In this document: positions 42,050 through 51,168 of the stretch, in pieces | Layout: each line of letters begins with the position of its first letter | Position numbering within the stretch: position 1 is the stretch's first letter | Origin: Rhizobium sp. BK602 | Lineage (GTDB): Bacteria; Pseudomonadota; Alphaproteobacteria; Rhizobiales; Rhizobiaceae | NCBI RefSeq assembly: GCF_014195095.1 | Contig: NZ_JACIBC010000003.1 | Coordinates: 186,001 to 250,000 of the forward strand | Direction: 5' to 3' | DNA length: 64,000 nucleotides | Made by a program: the position numbers and the translations under genes | Notes under the pieces: model-generated | The model's database searches: none | Told to the model about the DNA's origin: nothing | What the model saw: only the letters and a program-made list of their open reading frames with translations

Positions 42050-42775
42050 CTAGATGTCGAATGCGCTGGGAAGGACGACAACGTCGCGGATCGTCACATT
42101 CCTCGGGCGGGTCAACATGAAGATGATGGCGTCGGCGACTTCCTTCGGCTCGATGAGCGCCCCGGCCTCCTTGGCCTTCCGGAGGTTCTCTTCCGGCCAA
42201 TCGGCGAGCAACGCACTGATCACCGGCCCCGGCGAAACGGAGCCGACACGGATGCCGTTCTTTAGAAGCTGCCGTCGCATCGTCTGGACGAAGCAGTGCA
42301 TCGCCCATTTCGACGGCGAGTATACGGGCTCCCAGGGAATCGCCGAATGTCCTGCGACGGAACTGGTGACGACGATGTCCCCTGTGCCGCGCTCGATCAT
42401 GTGAGGCGCGACGGTGCGGACGTTCTTGATGACGACGTTGACATTGAGATTGAGCATGCGATCTATGCCATCAAGATCGGCATCGACGAGATCGCCGCCT
42501 ATATAGGTTCCCGCATTGGCATGAAGAATGTCGAGATGCCCGACCTTCGACAGAATCCCATCAAGCAAAGAAGCGCATTTCTCGGCGTTCAGAAGGTCGA
42601 GCACCAATGGTATCGCGCCCGCTCCCAGCCGCGCGCAGACCTCGTTCAATGCTCGCTCGTCGCGGTCGACGAGCACGACCGTTGCCCCGGCCGCGATCAT
42701 CGCCTCGGTCGAGGCAAGCCCTATCCCTGACGCGGCGCCCGTGACGGCCGCGATCTTCCCATTCAACTCGTTCAT
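42050..42775 (-). CDS. SDR oxidoreductase, ribitol 2-dehydrogenase-like
   Basis: 241 residues. TGAASGIG cofactor motif, HANAGTYIGG in place of the usual NNAG, and catalytic YSPSK. The segments LDILHANAGTYIGGD, WEPVYSPSKWA, GPVISALLADWP and RPRNVTIRDVVVLP are closely like Klebsiella ribitol 2-dehydrogenase, recalled from memory. Likely oxidises a polyol with a ribo/arabino configuration such as D-altritol or ribitol. Ten bases separate it from the next SDR gene. Confidence 0.78.
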   Translation of the reverse strand: MNELNGKIAAVTGAASGIGLASTEAMIAAGATVVLVDRDERALNEVCARLGAGAIPLVLDLLNAEKCASLLDGILSKVGHLDILHANAGTYIGGDLVDADLDGIDRMLNLNVNVVIKNVRTVAPHMIERGTGDIVVTSSVAGHSAIPWEPVYSPSKWAMHCFVQTMRRQLLKNGIRVGSVSPGPVISALLADWPEENLRKAKEAGALIEPKEVADAIIFMLTRPRNVTIRDVVVLPSAFDI

Positions 42776-42793
42776 GCACTCCTCCTTTGTTTC

Positions 42794-44074
42794 CTAATCG
42801 GCTTTTCCAACCCCACATGCTGCGTGGTAGTCCGCAATGCTGCGCGTGACCCTCCAGATCAGTACCGCCTCGGGGTCCAGCGGCGATCCCGCGAAGTCCT
42901 GCGCCGACGGCAGATACTGCCAGAAGAGCGGAAGCGGGACCGACTGGCCGCGCAGCGCAGCGCAGAGACGCCCGACCGCCGCCTGCGCCTCCGGCGCCGC
43001 CCAGTAGTAGCGGATCCGGTCCGACAGCGAATAATGGCGCAGCCACCGCATCTCCGCATCGCTGCCGTGGTAATGGCGGCTCCAGTTGCCGGGCTGATCC
43101 AGCATCAGGGATTCCATGGCCGCGTAGAGCGGCCGGCTCCCGTAGTCGGGCAGCAGGTCGGATGCGATTGCGTCGAGCGCATAGAGCGCCTGGCGCAGCA
43201 CGAATGTAAGCTCGGGACCGACCTTCAGGATTGGAAAGCCGTCTTCGACCAGAGCGGTCAGAGGTCCAGGCCCTTGATAGTCGGTCGAATGGGCTTCGAA
43301 CACGAACTGCGGCTCTTGAGCGAGCACGGACTTCAGCGCATCGATCTTGCTCCGGTCGTAATAGATGACGTTGTGATTGCCGAACTCGACGCCGGGTTGG
43401 ACGACCAGACCAATCGCGCGTGCGAAGGCTTTGTCGAGGCCTTTGTCTGCAAAGACGCGTCGATGAACATCGATCGTCTTCAACGCCGCGGCTGCCGAGG
43501 TCGGCTCTATGGTATCGAGGGCATGGTCCGCTCCGCCCGGAGGCGGCACTTCGGTTCCAATGATATACACAGGCATCTCGCCGCCGGCCGTCTCGGCGCG
43601 GGCCTCGGCGACTGCGGCTAGACGCGCCGCGCGGTGAGCTGTCGTTTCATCATCGAGCGCAACGGGCTCGCCCTTGCAGCCCATCGAAGCATCCAGATGT
43701 ATTTTGCGGAACCCCGCGTCGATGTAAGCGGCAACCATCTTCTCGGCCTGGGCCATGGCCTCGTCCGCCGGCTGGTCGCGCCAGGGATTCGGCCCGAGGT
43801 GATCGCCCCCGAGAACGATCAGCCTCTCGGGGCAGCCTTCCTCGGCGGCGATCTTGCGGACGAGCGCTGCGAAGTCGCTCGGCGTCATGCCGGTGTAGCC
43901 GCCGAGATGGTTGACCTGATTGCAGGTTGCCTCGATGAGTACCGTGCTTTCATGCTGCCTGCCATGGCGCAGCGCGGCGCGAATGACGATCGGATGCGCG
44001 GAGCAAACGGAGGTCACACCCATCGGGCGGCCTCGCTTACGCAGCGAGGCGAGCTGTCTGAGATCGATCTGCAT
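42794..44074 (-). CDS. GatZ/KbaZ family protein, candidate D-tagatose-6-phosphate 4-epimerase
   Basis: 426 residues. Family motifs: GVTSVCSAHPIVIRAAL, LIEATCNQVNHLGGYTGM, LGGDHLGPNPW near 90, KIHLDASMGC near 125. In enterobacteria GatZ/KbaZ is the non-catalytic partner of tagatose-bisphosphate aldolase. In Agrobacterium fabrum C58 a homolog is the tagatose-6-phosphate 4-epimerase of D-altritol and galactitol breakdown. No GatY/KbaY aldolase gene is present here, which favours the epimerase role. The ATG at 44074 overlaps the kinase stop (TGATG); a GTG lies one codon earlier. Confidence 0.83.
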   Translation of the reverse strand: MQIDLRQLASLRKRGRPMGVTSVCSAHPIVIRAALRHGRQHESTVLIEATCNQVNHLGGYTGMTPSDFAALVRKIAAEEGCPERLIVLGGDHLGPNPWRDQPADEAMAQAEKMVAAYIDAGFRKIHLDASMGCKGEPVALDDETTAHRAARLAAVAEARAETAGGEMPVYIIGTEVPPPGGADHALDTIEPTSAAAALKTIDVHRRVFADKGLDKAFARAIGLVVQPGVEFGNHNVIYYDRSKIDALKSVLAQEPQFVFEAHSTDYQGPGPLTALVEDGFPILKVGPELTFVLRQALYALDAIASDLLPDYGSRPLYAAMESLMLDQPGNWSRHYHGSDAEMRWLRHYSLSDRIRYYWAAPEAQAAVGRLCAALRGQSVPLPLFWQYLPSAQDFAGSPLDPEAVLIWRVTRSIADYHAACGVGKAD

Positions 44075-45051
44075 CACGAGCGCCTTTCAGTGGAGGAGAT
44101 GAACGCGTCGAGTTCCTGCCGGGTGCCGGCTCCCTCCATGGGGCCACGGACGGTGACATTGCGTGCGCCGGCGGCCGACGCGTAGGTCAGAGACTCCTCA
44201 GGTGACATTCCCAGACGGCGGCATGTGAGATAGGCCCCCCCGAAGCAGTCGCCGGCTCCTGTCGGATCGACCTCCTCGACAATGAAGGCCGGCGCGTCGA
44301 TGCGGTTGCCATCCTTGTCGAAATAGGTTGCTCCGTCAGCCCCGCGCTTGAGGACGATCTCCTTCACGCCGATTTCGAACAGGCGGCGGATTGCGTTGGC
44401 TTCCCCTTCCACGCCCGCGGCCCTTTCAAGCTCCTCGCCGGACGGCAGGAGCAGGTCCGCGGCGGCAACCAGCGTCGCGAACCGTCGCTCGGTCGCGGCA
44501 TCCAGCTTCAACTCCTTGCGGATGTTCGGATCGACGGAGAGGCTTCCGCCTCTCGCCTTGACGATATCCACCGCCTGATCGATCACCTCGCGCGCGCTCG
44601 GTACGGACAGAGCCGATCCCATGACGTGAAGATGCCCCGTGCGCTCGATCAGGCGCCTGACGTTGTCGGACCATCCGAAGCGCGCGGCGGCGGAGGTCGC
44701 GATGTTGTAGACGAAATCTCTCGAACCATCCTTGCGGTAGCGAACGAAAGCGCTTCCCGTCGGATAGTCGCTATCGATCGCGATGGTCGAGACATCCACG
44801 CCGTCTCGCTTGAGCCTGTCCGTGTTGACGCGGCCAAAGTCATCGTCGCCGACGGCGCCCACCATGGCGGACGAACCACCCAGGCGCCCGCACTGCGAGA
44901 TGAAGATTGCGGGCGCACCGCTCGGATAGGGTCCAACGAGAGGCTGGGCTTCTTTAAATCCATCGCCGACGGTCGTTGCGACGATCTCGACAAGGATCTC
45001 GCCTACGCAGACGGTGGGACCGAGCCGGTCAGGGGCAAGTATTGACGCCAT
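44074..45051 (-). CDS. PfkB family carbohydrate kinase, candidate tagatose kinase
   Basis: 325 residues from the ATG at 45051, with AGGA 7 bases upstream. PfkB signatures: [17 protein letters not shown] near 55-71 and the C-terminal [16 protein letters not shown] with the catalytic Asp in GAGD. The neighbours (GatZ/KbaZ homolog, tagatose-3-epimerase-like protein, polyol dehydrogenases) suggest D-tagatose as substrate, giving tagatose 6-phosphate. Sequence alone does not separate it from other ketohexose kinases. Confidence 0.82.
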   Translation of the reverse strand: MASILAPDRLGPTVCVGEILVEIVATTVGDGFKEAQPLVGPYPSGAPAIFISQCGRLGGSSAMVGAVGDDDFGRVNTDRLKRDGVDVSTIAIDSDYPTGSAFVRYRKDGSRDFVYNIATSAAARFGWSDNVRRLIERTGHLHVMGSALSVPSAREVIDQAVDIVKARGGSLSVDPNIRKELKLDAATERRFATLVAAADLLLPSGEELERAAGVEGEANAIRRLFEIGVKEIVLKRGADGATYFDKDGNRIDAPAFIVEEVDPTGAGDCFGGAYLTCRRLGMSPEESLTYASAAGARNVTVRGPMEGAGTRQELDAFISSTERRS

Positions 45052-45180
45052 TGCAATCCTACTTTCGATATTTGGTCTCCGGCGCATTTCCGCTTTTCCT
45101 CGAATCGCGAAAACGCTCCATCTCTTTGTTTCAACGCAATTCCGGACGGAAAACCGCTGCGCACTTTTCCTGGAATTGCC

Positions 45181-46395
45181 CTAGGTCGCCGCCAGTCGCG
45201 GCAGCGATCCGTCTTCACTTCCAAACTCTTCGTTCTCGAGAGAGAGAAAGCGCTGGTGCAGCATGCAGGCCGCACCGAATGCCGATCCGAACTCCGCGTC
45301 GTCGTCGACGACGATTTTGGGAGTCGGAAATGGAATGTTCTGCCCTTCCGACATGTGGACCGCGACGCGCGCGGCCACCATCGGGTAGAGCGAGGCGACC
45401 GAACCGCCGAGAACGATCCGATCCGGGTCGATCAGGCGGCAGGCCTGCAGAAGAGCATAGGCCAGATGTTTCGACCACGTCTCCGCAATGTTCACGGCGT
45501 CCGGGACCCGATCGCGGACGTCGGCCAGGAAGTCCTGGATGTCCGTGCTCTTTCGACCGGTCGCCGCCTCGTACTGCCTTATCAGCACCTCACGGCCGAT
45601 GAGCTGCTCGAATTTCTGTCCACCGCTTCCAGGCACGAGCGTGTGGCCGATTTCGCCCGCCAGCCCATGGCCACCCCGAAACAGCTTTCCATCGATCATG
45701 ATGCCGCCGCCGACACCCGTTTCCATCGTCAGGAACAGCGTCACGCGGGTAGACCCGTGGCGGTAGCTGTCACCAATGGCGAACGCGTTCGCGTCGTTCT
45801 CGACAAGGATCGGCACGTCCACCGGAAAGACCTGCCGACCGATGTCCTTCAACGACACGTCCCGCCATCCGATGATCGGCGCCAGGCTGACGCTTCCGTC
45901 CGGGCGAACATGCGCCGGAGCCGAGATGCCGAGCCCCTTGCAGCGCCGGATCATGCCTTTGGACATTGCCCCGACGATAAGCTCCACACCTTCCGCCACC
46001 GCCTGTTCGACCGTCGACGCTGGCGTGTCGAATGCCATTTTCCGACAGACCCGAACCTCGGCCGAAAGATCAATCACAGCGGCCGAGATGTGCTCGACGC
46101 CGATCTCGATGCCGACGAAGAAGGCGGCGTCGGGCACCAGCTCAAGCATAATCCCCGGCCGGCCCAGCCTCGCGTGGTCCGAGCGCTGCTTGCCGCTTGC
46201 CTCGGATTCCTGGACGAAGCCGCCCTCCACCAGCTCAGCCACGATCTCGCCCGAGGACGAACGGTTCATCCCAAGCTTCCGCGCCAGGTCGGCCCGGCTC
46301 ATCGAGCGATGGCTATAGATCGTCTGCAGGGCAGCAACGATATTGTTCTGACGAATCCTGCGTGGCGAACTTCCGGTCGAGGCGGTTTCGTTCAT
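45181..46395 (-). CDS. ROK family transcriptional repressor
   Basis: 404 residues. GAAGGG lies 8 bases before the ATG at 46395; the ATG at 46401 is too close to it. N-terminal winged helix (NIVAALQTIYSHRSMSRADLARKLGMNRSSSGEIVAELVEGG) and ROK domain with TGVGGGIMIDGKLFRGGHGLAGEIGHTLVPG. The CxCGxxGC zinc motif found in the other ROK protein is missing here; the equivalent region is GSGGQKFEQL. Likely represses the surrounding polyol genes in response to a sugar or sugar phosphate. Confidence 0.88.
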   Translation of the reverse strand: MNETASTGSSPRRIRQNNIVAALQTIYSHRSMSRADLARKLGMNRSSSGEIVAELVEGGFVQESEASGKQRSDHARLGRPGIMLELVPDAAFFVGIEIGVEHISAAVIDLSAEVRVCRKMAFDTPASTVEQAVAEGVELIVGAMSKGMIRRCKGLGISAPAHVRPDGSVSLAPIIGWRDVSLKDIGRQVFPVDVPILVENDANAFAIGDSYRHGSTRVTLFLTMETGVGGGIMIDGKLFRGGHGLAGEIGHTLVPGSGGQKFEQLIGREVLIRQYEAATGRKSTDIQDFLADVRDRVPDAVNIAETWSKHLAYALLQACRLIDPDRIVLGGSVASLYPMVAARVAVHMSEGQNIPFPTPKIVVDDDAEFGSAFGAACMLHQRFLSLENEEFGSEDGSLPRLAAT

Positions 46396-46462
46396 GGTCA
46401 TTTCCCTTCAAATCAACCTGCCCCAACCCTTACACAATTGGAACATGCCGCCAGAAGGATAA

Positions 46463-47347
46463 TTAGGGCCGCGCGTTCGTGACGCGGCGACGCTTGGCCT
46501 CCTCGTGCTTGAGCTCGATATACTTCTTTGCGTGCGCCGCAAGCGGATCGTTGTCCGTCCAGGTGTCACGCCAGATTGCACAGGCAAGCGAAAGCCCCTC
46601 GTCGACCACCGCGGTGGAGAAGCTCTCGAACACGATGTCGCGCTTGTAGTCGATATCGAGCAGCGCATCGAAGATCAGATCAAAATTGATGGTGCCGTCG
46701 CCCAGATAGCCACGATTGCTTTCTCCAATGTGGAAGTAGCCGATCTTGTCGCCGGCAAGCCGGATAGCCGCCGCCGGGTTTGCTTCCTCGATATTCATGT
46801 GGAATGTGTCGAGGTGGAGACGGACATGATCGGACCCGGTTTCGGAAATGAACTTCAAGCCCTGGGCGGCGGTGTTCAGCAGGTTGGTTTCGAAACGGTT
46901 GACGACTTCGAGAACGAGATCGACATTCGCGGCCTTGGCGATTTCTGCCGTGCCGGCGATCGCAGCGACGCTATTGTCCCATCCCTTCCTGGTGGGCGCC
47001 CGGTTGTACTTGGTATGCGCGGAATAAAGGATGCCACCGAGCTTGTTGCCGCCGATATCCCGCACGGCATGCACCGCATCCGAAAGCGTGCTCTTGCCGG
47101 CCCTAACGGCAGCGTCGTCCTCGCTGGAAATATCGTTCTGGTGTCCCAATCCCATCGTCACGCCGATCTCGACGTCGAGTGACTGCGCAAGCTTTGCCAG
47201 GCGATCGAGATTGAATTTCTCCGGCCTGAGATAGGCGAACTCGATGGTGCGATAGCCGTGTTCCGCTGTCTTGTTGAGGGCCATTTCCAGACCCTCCTGA
47301 GTTTGGCCGCCCGTCCATACAAATGAGTGGATACCCAATCGACGCAT
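46463..47347 (-). CDS. Sugar epimerase/isomerase TIM barrel, tagatose-3-epimerase-like
   Basis: 294 residues from the ATG at 47347, with GGAGG 9 bases upstream. AP-endonuclease-2-type TIM barrel of the D-tagatose 3-epimerase/L-ribulose 3-epimerase group. Metal and catalytic Glu/Asp/His sites are visible: LVLEVVNRFETN, RLHLDTFHMNIEE, GYFHIGESNRG, RDIVFESFS. In the galactitol route of A. fabrum, L-tagatose is epimerised at C3 to L-sorbose, so this fits that step. It is the first gene of the minus-strand polyol genes and is divergent from the importer operon. Confidence 0.82.
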   Translation of the reverse strand: MRRLGIHSFVWTGGQTQEGLEMALNKTAEHGYRTIEFAYLRPEKFNLDRLAKLAQSLDVEIGVTMGLGHQNDISSEDDAAVRAGKSTLSDAVHAVRDIGGNKLGGILYSAHTKYNRAPTRKGWDNSVAAIAGTAEIAKAANVDLVLEVVNRFETNLLNTAAQGLKFISETGSDHVRLHLDTFHMNIEEANPAAAIRLAGDKIGYFHIGESNRGYLGDGTINFDLIFDALLDIDYKRDIVFESFSTAVVDEGLSLACAIWRDTWTDNDPLAAHAKKYIELKHEEAKRRRVTNARP

Positions 47348-47654
47348 AACCATTTTCCTCCGCCATATACTTTCTTTCGGCAAGAGCTAAGTCATTTAGT
47401 ATGGTAAAGCAACAAATAATTTCGCACCTCAGGATTTTGGCAACGCGACAAAAAGACATTGCAACGCAGCATATTATAACTGTCCTTGATCGGAACGCAC
47501 GCAGAGCGCCCCGATCGATGAAATAAGTTTCCGGATAAATCAAACACATAGGCATCATATTTGCAGGTTTAGCCAACAAATATTGCGCGAATTGCTCTTT
47601 TCGTCTACACAAAGGCCCGGTGAGATGATCTCGCTGTTATCTGGGAGGATAGAA
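47348..47654. other. Divergent promoter region of the polyol locus
   Basis: 307 bases between the epimerase-like gene (minus) and the importer operon (plus). AT-rich, no reading frame. It holds the inverted repeat at 47557-47583 and should contain both divergent promoters. Confidence 0.5.
47557..47583. promoter_or_regulatory. Candidate operator of the polyol importer operon
   Basis: ATATTTG and CAAATAT form a 7-bp inverted repeat with a 13-bp spacer, 72 bases before the binding-protein ATG. It may be the site of the ROK repressor encoded at 45181-46395. Inference only. Confidence 0.35.
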
Positions 47655-49088
47655 ATGACGTATGCACTGAAGGCCAGCGCGCTTGCGCTGACGGTTAGTC
47701 TCGTGACCGCCGCATCGCCGGCATGGGCTGACTTCTGGTCGGACGCAGGCGCCAAGTTCAAGGGCGTGACCCTTCACGGCGTGACCGAATCCACTCCCCC
47801 GTCCAACTACATCAAGAACGTACTCGCTCCGGAGTTCGAAAAGAAAACCGGCATCAAGGTCGAGATCGAAACGACCTCATGGGACCAGATGTACGACAAG
47901 GCCATCAAGGACATGGAAGCCAAGACCGGCATCTATGACATGGTCTACATCGAGCAGGACATCATCTATTCGTATCTGGCCCGCGACTTCCTCGTCGACG
48001 TGACAAAGACGCTGAAGGACCAGCCGGACCTCAAGGCGCCGACCTACGACGACAAGAACTTCACCAGCTTCGCCGACTACTTCAAGGGGGCGAACGGCGA
48101 CCTCTACGGCATTCCGATGGAGGCATTCCTCAAGACGTACCTCTATCGCAAGGATCTCTTCGATGATCCGAAGATCAAGGAGGCCTTCAAGAAGGAAACC
48201 GGCAAGGACCTGAAGCCGGCGACAACGCACGAGGACTACACGCAGATTGCCGAGTTTTTCACCAAGTGGGGTAAGGATAACGGCGAGCAGCTCTGGGGCA
48301 CGACCGCACAGGCGCATACCGGCCATCCGGCATCCTGGTACGAATTCTTCGAATCCATTGTGCCGACCTTCGGCGTCTATAACTGGGGCATCGACGCCAA
48401 GAACAATTACGCGGCAACCGTCAAGAACGGCGGTTCGATGAACAGCGACAAGTCGAAGGCCGCGCTGAAATACTGGCTGCATCTGCGTGACATCGCGCCG
48501 CCGGAATCGACGCAGTCCACCTGGACGGAAACCGCGACGACCTTCGCCGCCGGCCGCGTCGCCCAGGGCCTGATCTACGGTGAGAACGCTGCATGGATCG
48601 AAAGCGATCCGGCGCAGTCCAAAGTCGTCGGCAAGGTCGGCTTCGCCCTGCCGCCGCTCGAACCGGGCGTGCTCGACGACGCGAAATCAGGAAAAGGCTA
48701 TATCGGCTATTACGACGGCGGCGCCTTCGGCCTGCCGGTCACCTCGAAGAACAAGGAGGCGGCCCTGCTCTTCCTGCAATATATCGGTCAGAACGACGTG
48801 CAACCGGACTGGGCCATTGCCGCGCCGCGCATCACCAATACGGCGACGTTTGACGACCCGAAAGTCAAGGCGATGGACATCAAGCTCGGCGGCTTCTACA
48901 CGATGCTCAAGGAACAGGGCAAACTCTTCGCCGGCGCTCCTCCATATCCCTTCCATGCCCAGGTCCGCGAAGCGACGGCTCCGATTTTCTACGAAATCCT
49001 GACCGGCAAGATCGCCCCTGACGAAGGGCTCGACCAGATGGCCGCGAAGGCTGAAGAAGAGCTCACCTCGCTCGGTTATCGCAAATAA
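47655..49088 (+). CDS. Polyol ABC transporter substrate-binding protein
   Basis: 477 residues, signal peptide [27 protein letters not shown] lies just upstream of the ATG. SBP_bac_1 features: [61 protein letters not shown]. The length is typical of binding proteins for sugar alcohols in rhizobia. It sits next to galactitol and tagatose genes, so D-altritol or galactitol are the likely ligands. Confidence 0.9.
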   Translation: MTYALKASALALTVSLVTAASPAWADFWSDAGAKFKGVTLHGVTESTPPSNYIKNVLAPEFEKKTGIKVEIETTSWDQMYDKAIKDMEAKTGIYDMVYIEQDIIYSYLARDFLVDVTKTLKDQPDLKAPTYDDKNFTSFADYFKGANGDLYGIPMEAFLKTYLYRKDLFDDPKIKEAFKKETGKDLKPATTHEDYTQIAEFFTKWGKDNGEQLWGTTAQAHTGHPASWYEFFESIVPTFGVYNWGIDAKNNYAATVKNGGSMNSDKSKAALKYWLHLRDIAPPESTQSTWTETATTFAAGRVAQGLIYGENAAWIESDPAQSKVVGKVGFALPPLEPGVLDDAKSGKGYIGYYDGGAFGLPVTSKNKEAALLFLQYIGQNDVQPDWAIAAPRITNTATFDDPKVKAMDIKLGGFYTMLKEQGKLFAGAPPYPFHAQVREATAPIFYEILTGKIAPDEGLDQMAAKAEEELTSLGYRK

Positions 49089-49107
49089 AACGTCCTCTCC
49101 AACTTGG

Positions 49108-49132
49108 CGGGTCGCCTTCGCTTGGCGACCCG
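49108..49132 (+). promoter_or_regulatory. Stem-loop after the polyol binding-protein gene
   Basis: CGGGTCGCC and GGCGACCCG form a perfect 9-bp stem with a TTCGCTT loop, followed by TCTCTTTC. It lies between the binding-protein and first permease genes and could act as a partial terminator. Confidence 0.65.
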
Positions 49133-49180
49133 TCTCTTTCCGGCACGAAAGGCGCCCGAGGGCTGCCAGAGGATGAGGCC

Positions 49181-50056
49181 ATGCATTCGCAAAAGCTCGG
49201 ATGGCTGTTGCTATCCCCAACGATCATAATCCTTGGGCTCTTCGGCATATTCCCGTTCCTATACGTCGTCTGGGTCTCTTTCCATCAATGGAACCCGTTC
49301 GCCGCCAACCCCAGCATGATCTTCAACTGGGCAACGAACTACCGCACCCTGGTCTTTGATCCACTGTTCTTGGCCTCACTCGGCATCACCATTGCCTTCG
49401 TGTTCTTCGCTGTCGTGACAGAGTTGATACTCGGTTATGTGCTGGCGCAGGCCCTGATGAAGGACTTCCCCGGCAAGGCGGTCTTCCGCACGATCCACAC
49501 ACTTCCCCTGATCATGGCCCCCATCATCGTCGGCTCCGTCTGGAAACTGATGACGACACCGTCGATCGGCATCATCCCCTATCTGCTCCGCAGCTGGTTC
49601 GGCTACGATCTCAATATCGGTCAGAGCGCGGTCGCCGCCTTCACCATGACGATCATCATGGACGTCTGGCATTGGACGCCGCTCGTGACCCTGTCGCTCA
49701 TCGCGGCGCTCGTTTCCCTGCCTTCGGACCCTTTCGAACAGGCTCAGATCGATGGCGCGGGCAAGAGCCAGATCTTCTGGCATATCACGCTGCCGCTGAT
49801 CCGCCCCGCCCTCATCGCCACCGTGTTCATCAGACTGATGGACGCCTTGCGAACCGTCGACGAAGTGCTGATGCTGACGGGCGGCGGACCGGGTTCGTCC
49901 ACCCGTTACATCGGCGTCCACATCTTCAAGGAGGTCTTTCCGAAGACGAACTACGGCTACGGCTCGGCGATTTCGGTCGTCGTCCTCTACCTGACCATCG
50001 TCGTCTGCTGGCTGCTTTACGTCGGCTTGATTGCACCGCGTGTGAAGAGGAGCTGA
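49181..50056 (+). CDS. Polyol ABC transporter permease (MalF-like)
   Basis: 291 residues with six membrane segments, starting LLLSPTIIILGLFGIFPFLYVVW. The EAA loop is DPFEQAQIDGAGKSQIFWHITLPLIRPA near residue 186. GAGGATGAGG upstream supports the ATG. The stop is 4 bases before the partner permease. Confidence 0.9.
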   Translation: MHSQKLGWLLLSPTIIILGLFGIFPFLYVVWVSFHQWNPFAANPSMIFNWATNYRTLVFDPLFLASLGITIAFVFFAVVTELILGYVLAQALMKDFPGKAVFRTIHTLPLIMAPIIVGSVWKLMTTPSIGIIPYLLRSWFGYDLNIGQSAVAAFTMTIIMDVWHWTPLVTLSLIAALVSLPSDPFEQAQIDGAGKSQIFWHITLPLIRPALIATVFIRLMDALRTVDEVLMLTGGGPGSSTRYIGVHIFKEVFPKTNYGYGSAISVVVLYLTIVVCWLLYVGLIAPRVKRS

Positions 50057-50060
50057 CCCG

Positions 50061-50897
50061 ATGAACAGACAAAATCCATGGCTTTCACTCCTCCTCTGGA
50101 CGCTGCTCAGCGTCGCGACACTCTTCCCGATCTACTGGCTATTCGTCATATCCGTGAAGCAGCCGTTCGATCTGTTCTCGACGCCCGATGTCGTCCTCAA
50201 AAGCTTTTTCTGGAAGAACTATCAGGACGTGCTGACCAACGAGACACTGCGGCGCTACATGTACAATTCGCTGATCATCTCCTCGGGAAACGCTCTCCTC
50301 GTGACGACGTTGGGCTTTCTTGCCTGCTACGCCCTGACGCGCTTCGACCTTGCCGGCAAGGAAAGCATATTTTTCTGGACGATCACCAACAGAATGGCGC
50401 CGCCGGCGGTGTTTCTGCTTCCCCTCTTCCTGCTGCTCACGCAGATCTACAGGATCGGCGACTTTTCACTGCTGGATACCCGGGTCGGAATGATCCTGGT
50501 CTATTGTTCCTTCAACCTTCCGTTCGCGATCTGGACGCTGCGTCCGACCGTCGAAGGCATCCCCAAGGAGCTTGACGAAGCGGCATATGTCGATGGGGCG
50601 AGCCCTTGGACCGTTCTTTACGATATCGTTTTTCCCCTGGCGCGGCCGGGCCTGGCGGTGACGTTGATCCTCACCTGGGTGTTTGCCTGGAACGAATATC
50701 TGCTTGCCGCGACGCTGACCAACTTCAACGCCCGCACCCTGACCACCGGCCTGTCGGAATACGTCACGACCACTGGAACGGCCTGGGGGATCATGGCGGC
50801 GATCTCGATGCTGACGCTGATCCCGGCCCTGATCGTCTTCTCGGTGGTCCAGCGCCACATCGTCGCCGGCCTGACCTTTGGCGCAGTGAAAGGATAG
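50061..50897 (+). CDS. Polyol ABC transporter permease (MalG-like)
   Basis: 278 residues, six membrane segments (LLLWTLLSVATLFPIYWLFVISV first), EAA loop KELDEAAYVDGASPWTVLYDIVFPLARPG and the common QRHIVAGLTFGAVKG C-terminus. It is followed after 3 bases by a small membrane-protein gene that most CUT1 operons lack. Confidence 0.9.
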   Translation: MNRQNPWLSLLLWTLLSVATLFPIYWLFVISVKQPFDLFSTPDVVLKSFFWKNYQDVLTNETLRRYMYNSLIISSGNALLVTTLGFLACYALTRFDLAGKESIFFWTITNRMAPPAVFLLPLFLLLTQIYRIGDFSLLDTRVGMILVYCSFNLPFAIWTLRPTVEGIPKELDEAAYVDGASPWTVLYDIVFPLARPGLAVTLILTWVFAWNEYLLAATLTNFNARTLTTGLSEYVTTTGTAWGIMAAISMLTLIPALIVFSVVQRHIVAGLTFGAVKG

Positions 50898-50900
50898 CAA

Positions 50901-51107
50901 ATGAATTCCGAGTCCCAAAAAAACGAAAAGCAGCCGGGCTTTCTACCGATCGAGACGAACTGGTTCGATCGGCTGTTCATCTCCGTGGTCATCTGGGTGG
51001 CCATATCACTTTTATGGATGCGCTTCCTCGAGCCGATCGGGCTGTCGATATGGATTGCAGTCGCGATTTCAGTCGTCCTCGCCGCCTTCATCATCCGAAA
51101 GGGATGA
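50901..51107 (+). CDS. Small membrane protein of the polyol transporter operon
   Basis: 68 residues: a polar N-terminus (MNSESQKNEKQPGFLPIE), then two membrane helices at about 25-43 and 46-65 and a short basic tail (RKG). It starts 3 bases after the permease stop, so it is almost certainly co-translated. Small two-helix proteins occur in some rhizobial polyol and glycerol importer operons; none has a defined function I can name. A role in assembly or stability of the permease pair is an inference. Confidence 0.7.
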   Translation: MNSESQKNEKQPGFLPIETNWFDRLFISVVIWVAISLLWMRFLEPIGLSIWIAVAISVVLAAFIIRKG

Positions 51108-51168
51108 GCCGATGACCGCATTCGATCAACACAATAGGCAAGCCGTGCTGGCTTAGGGAGGAACGACA

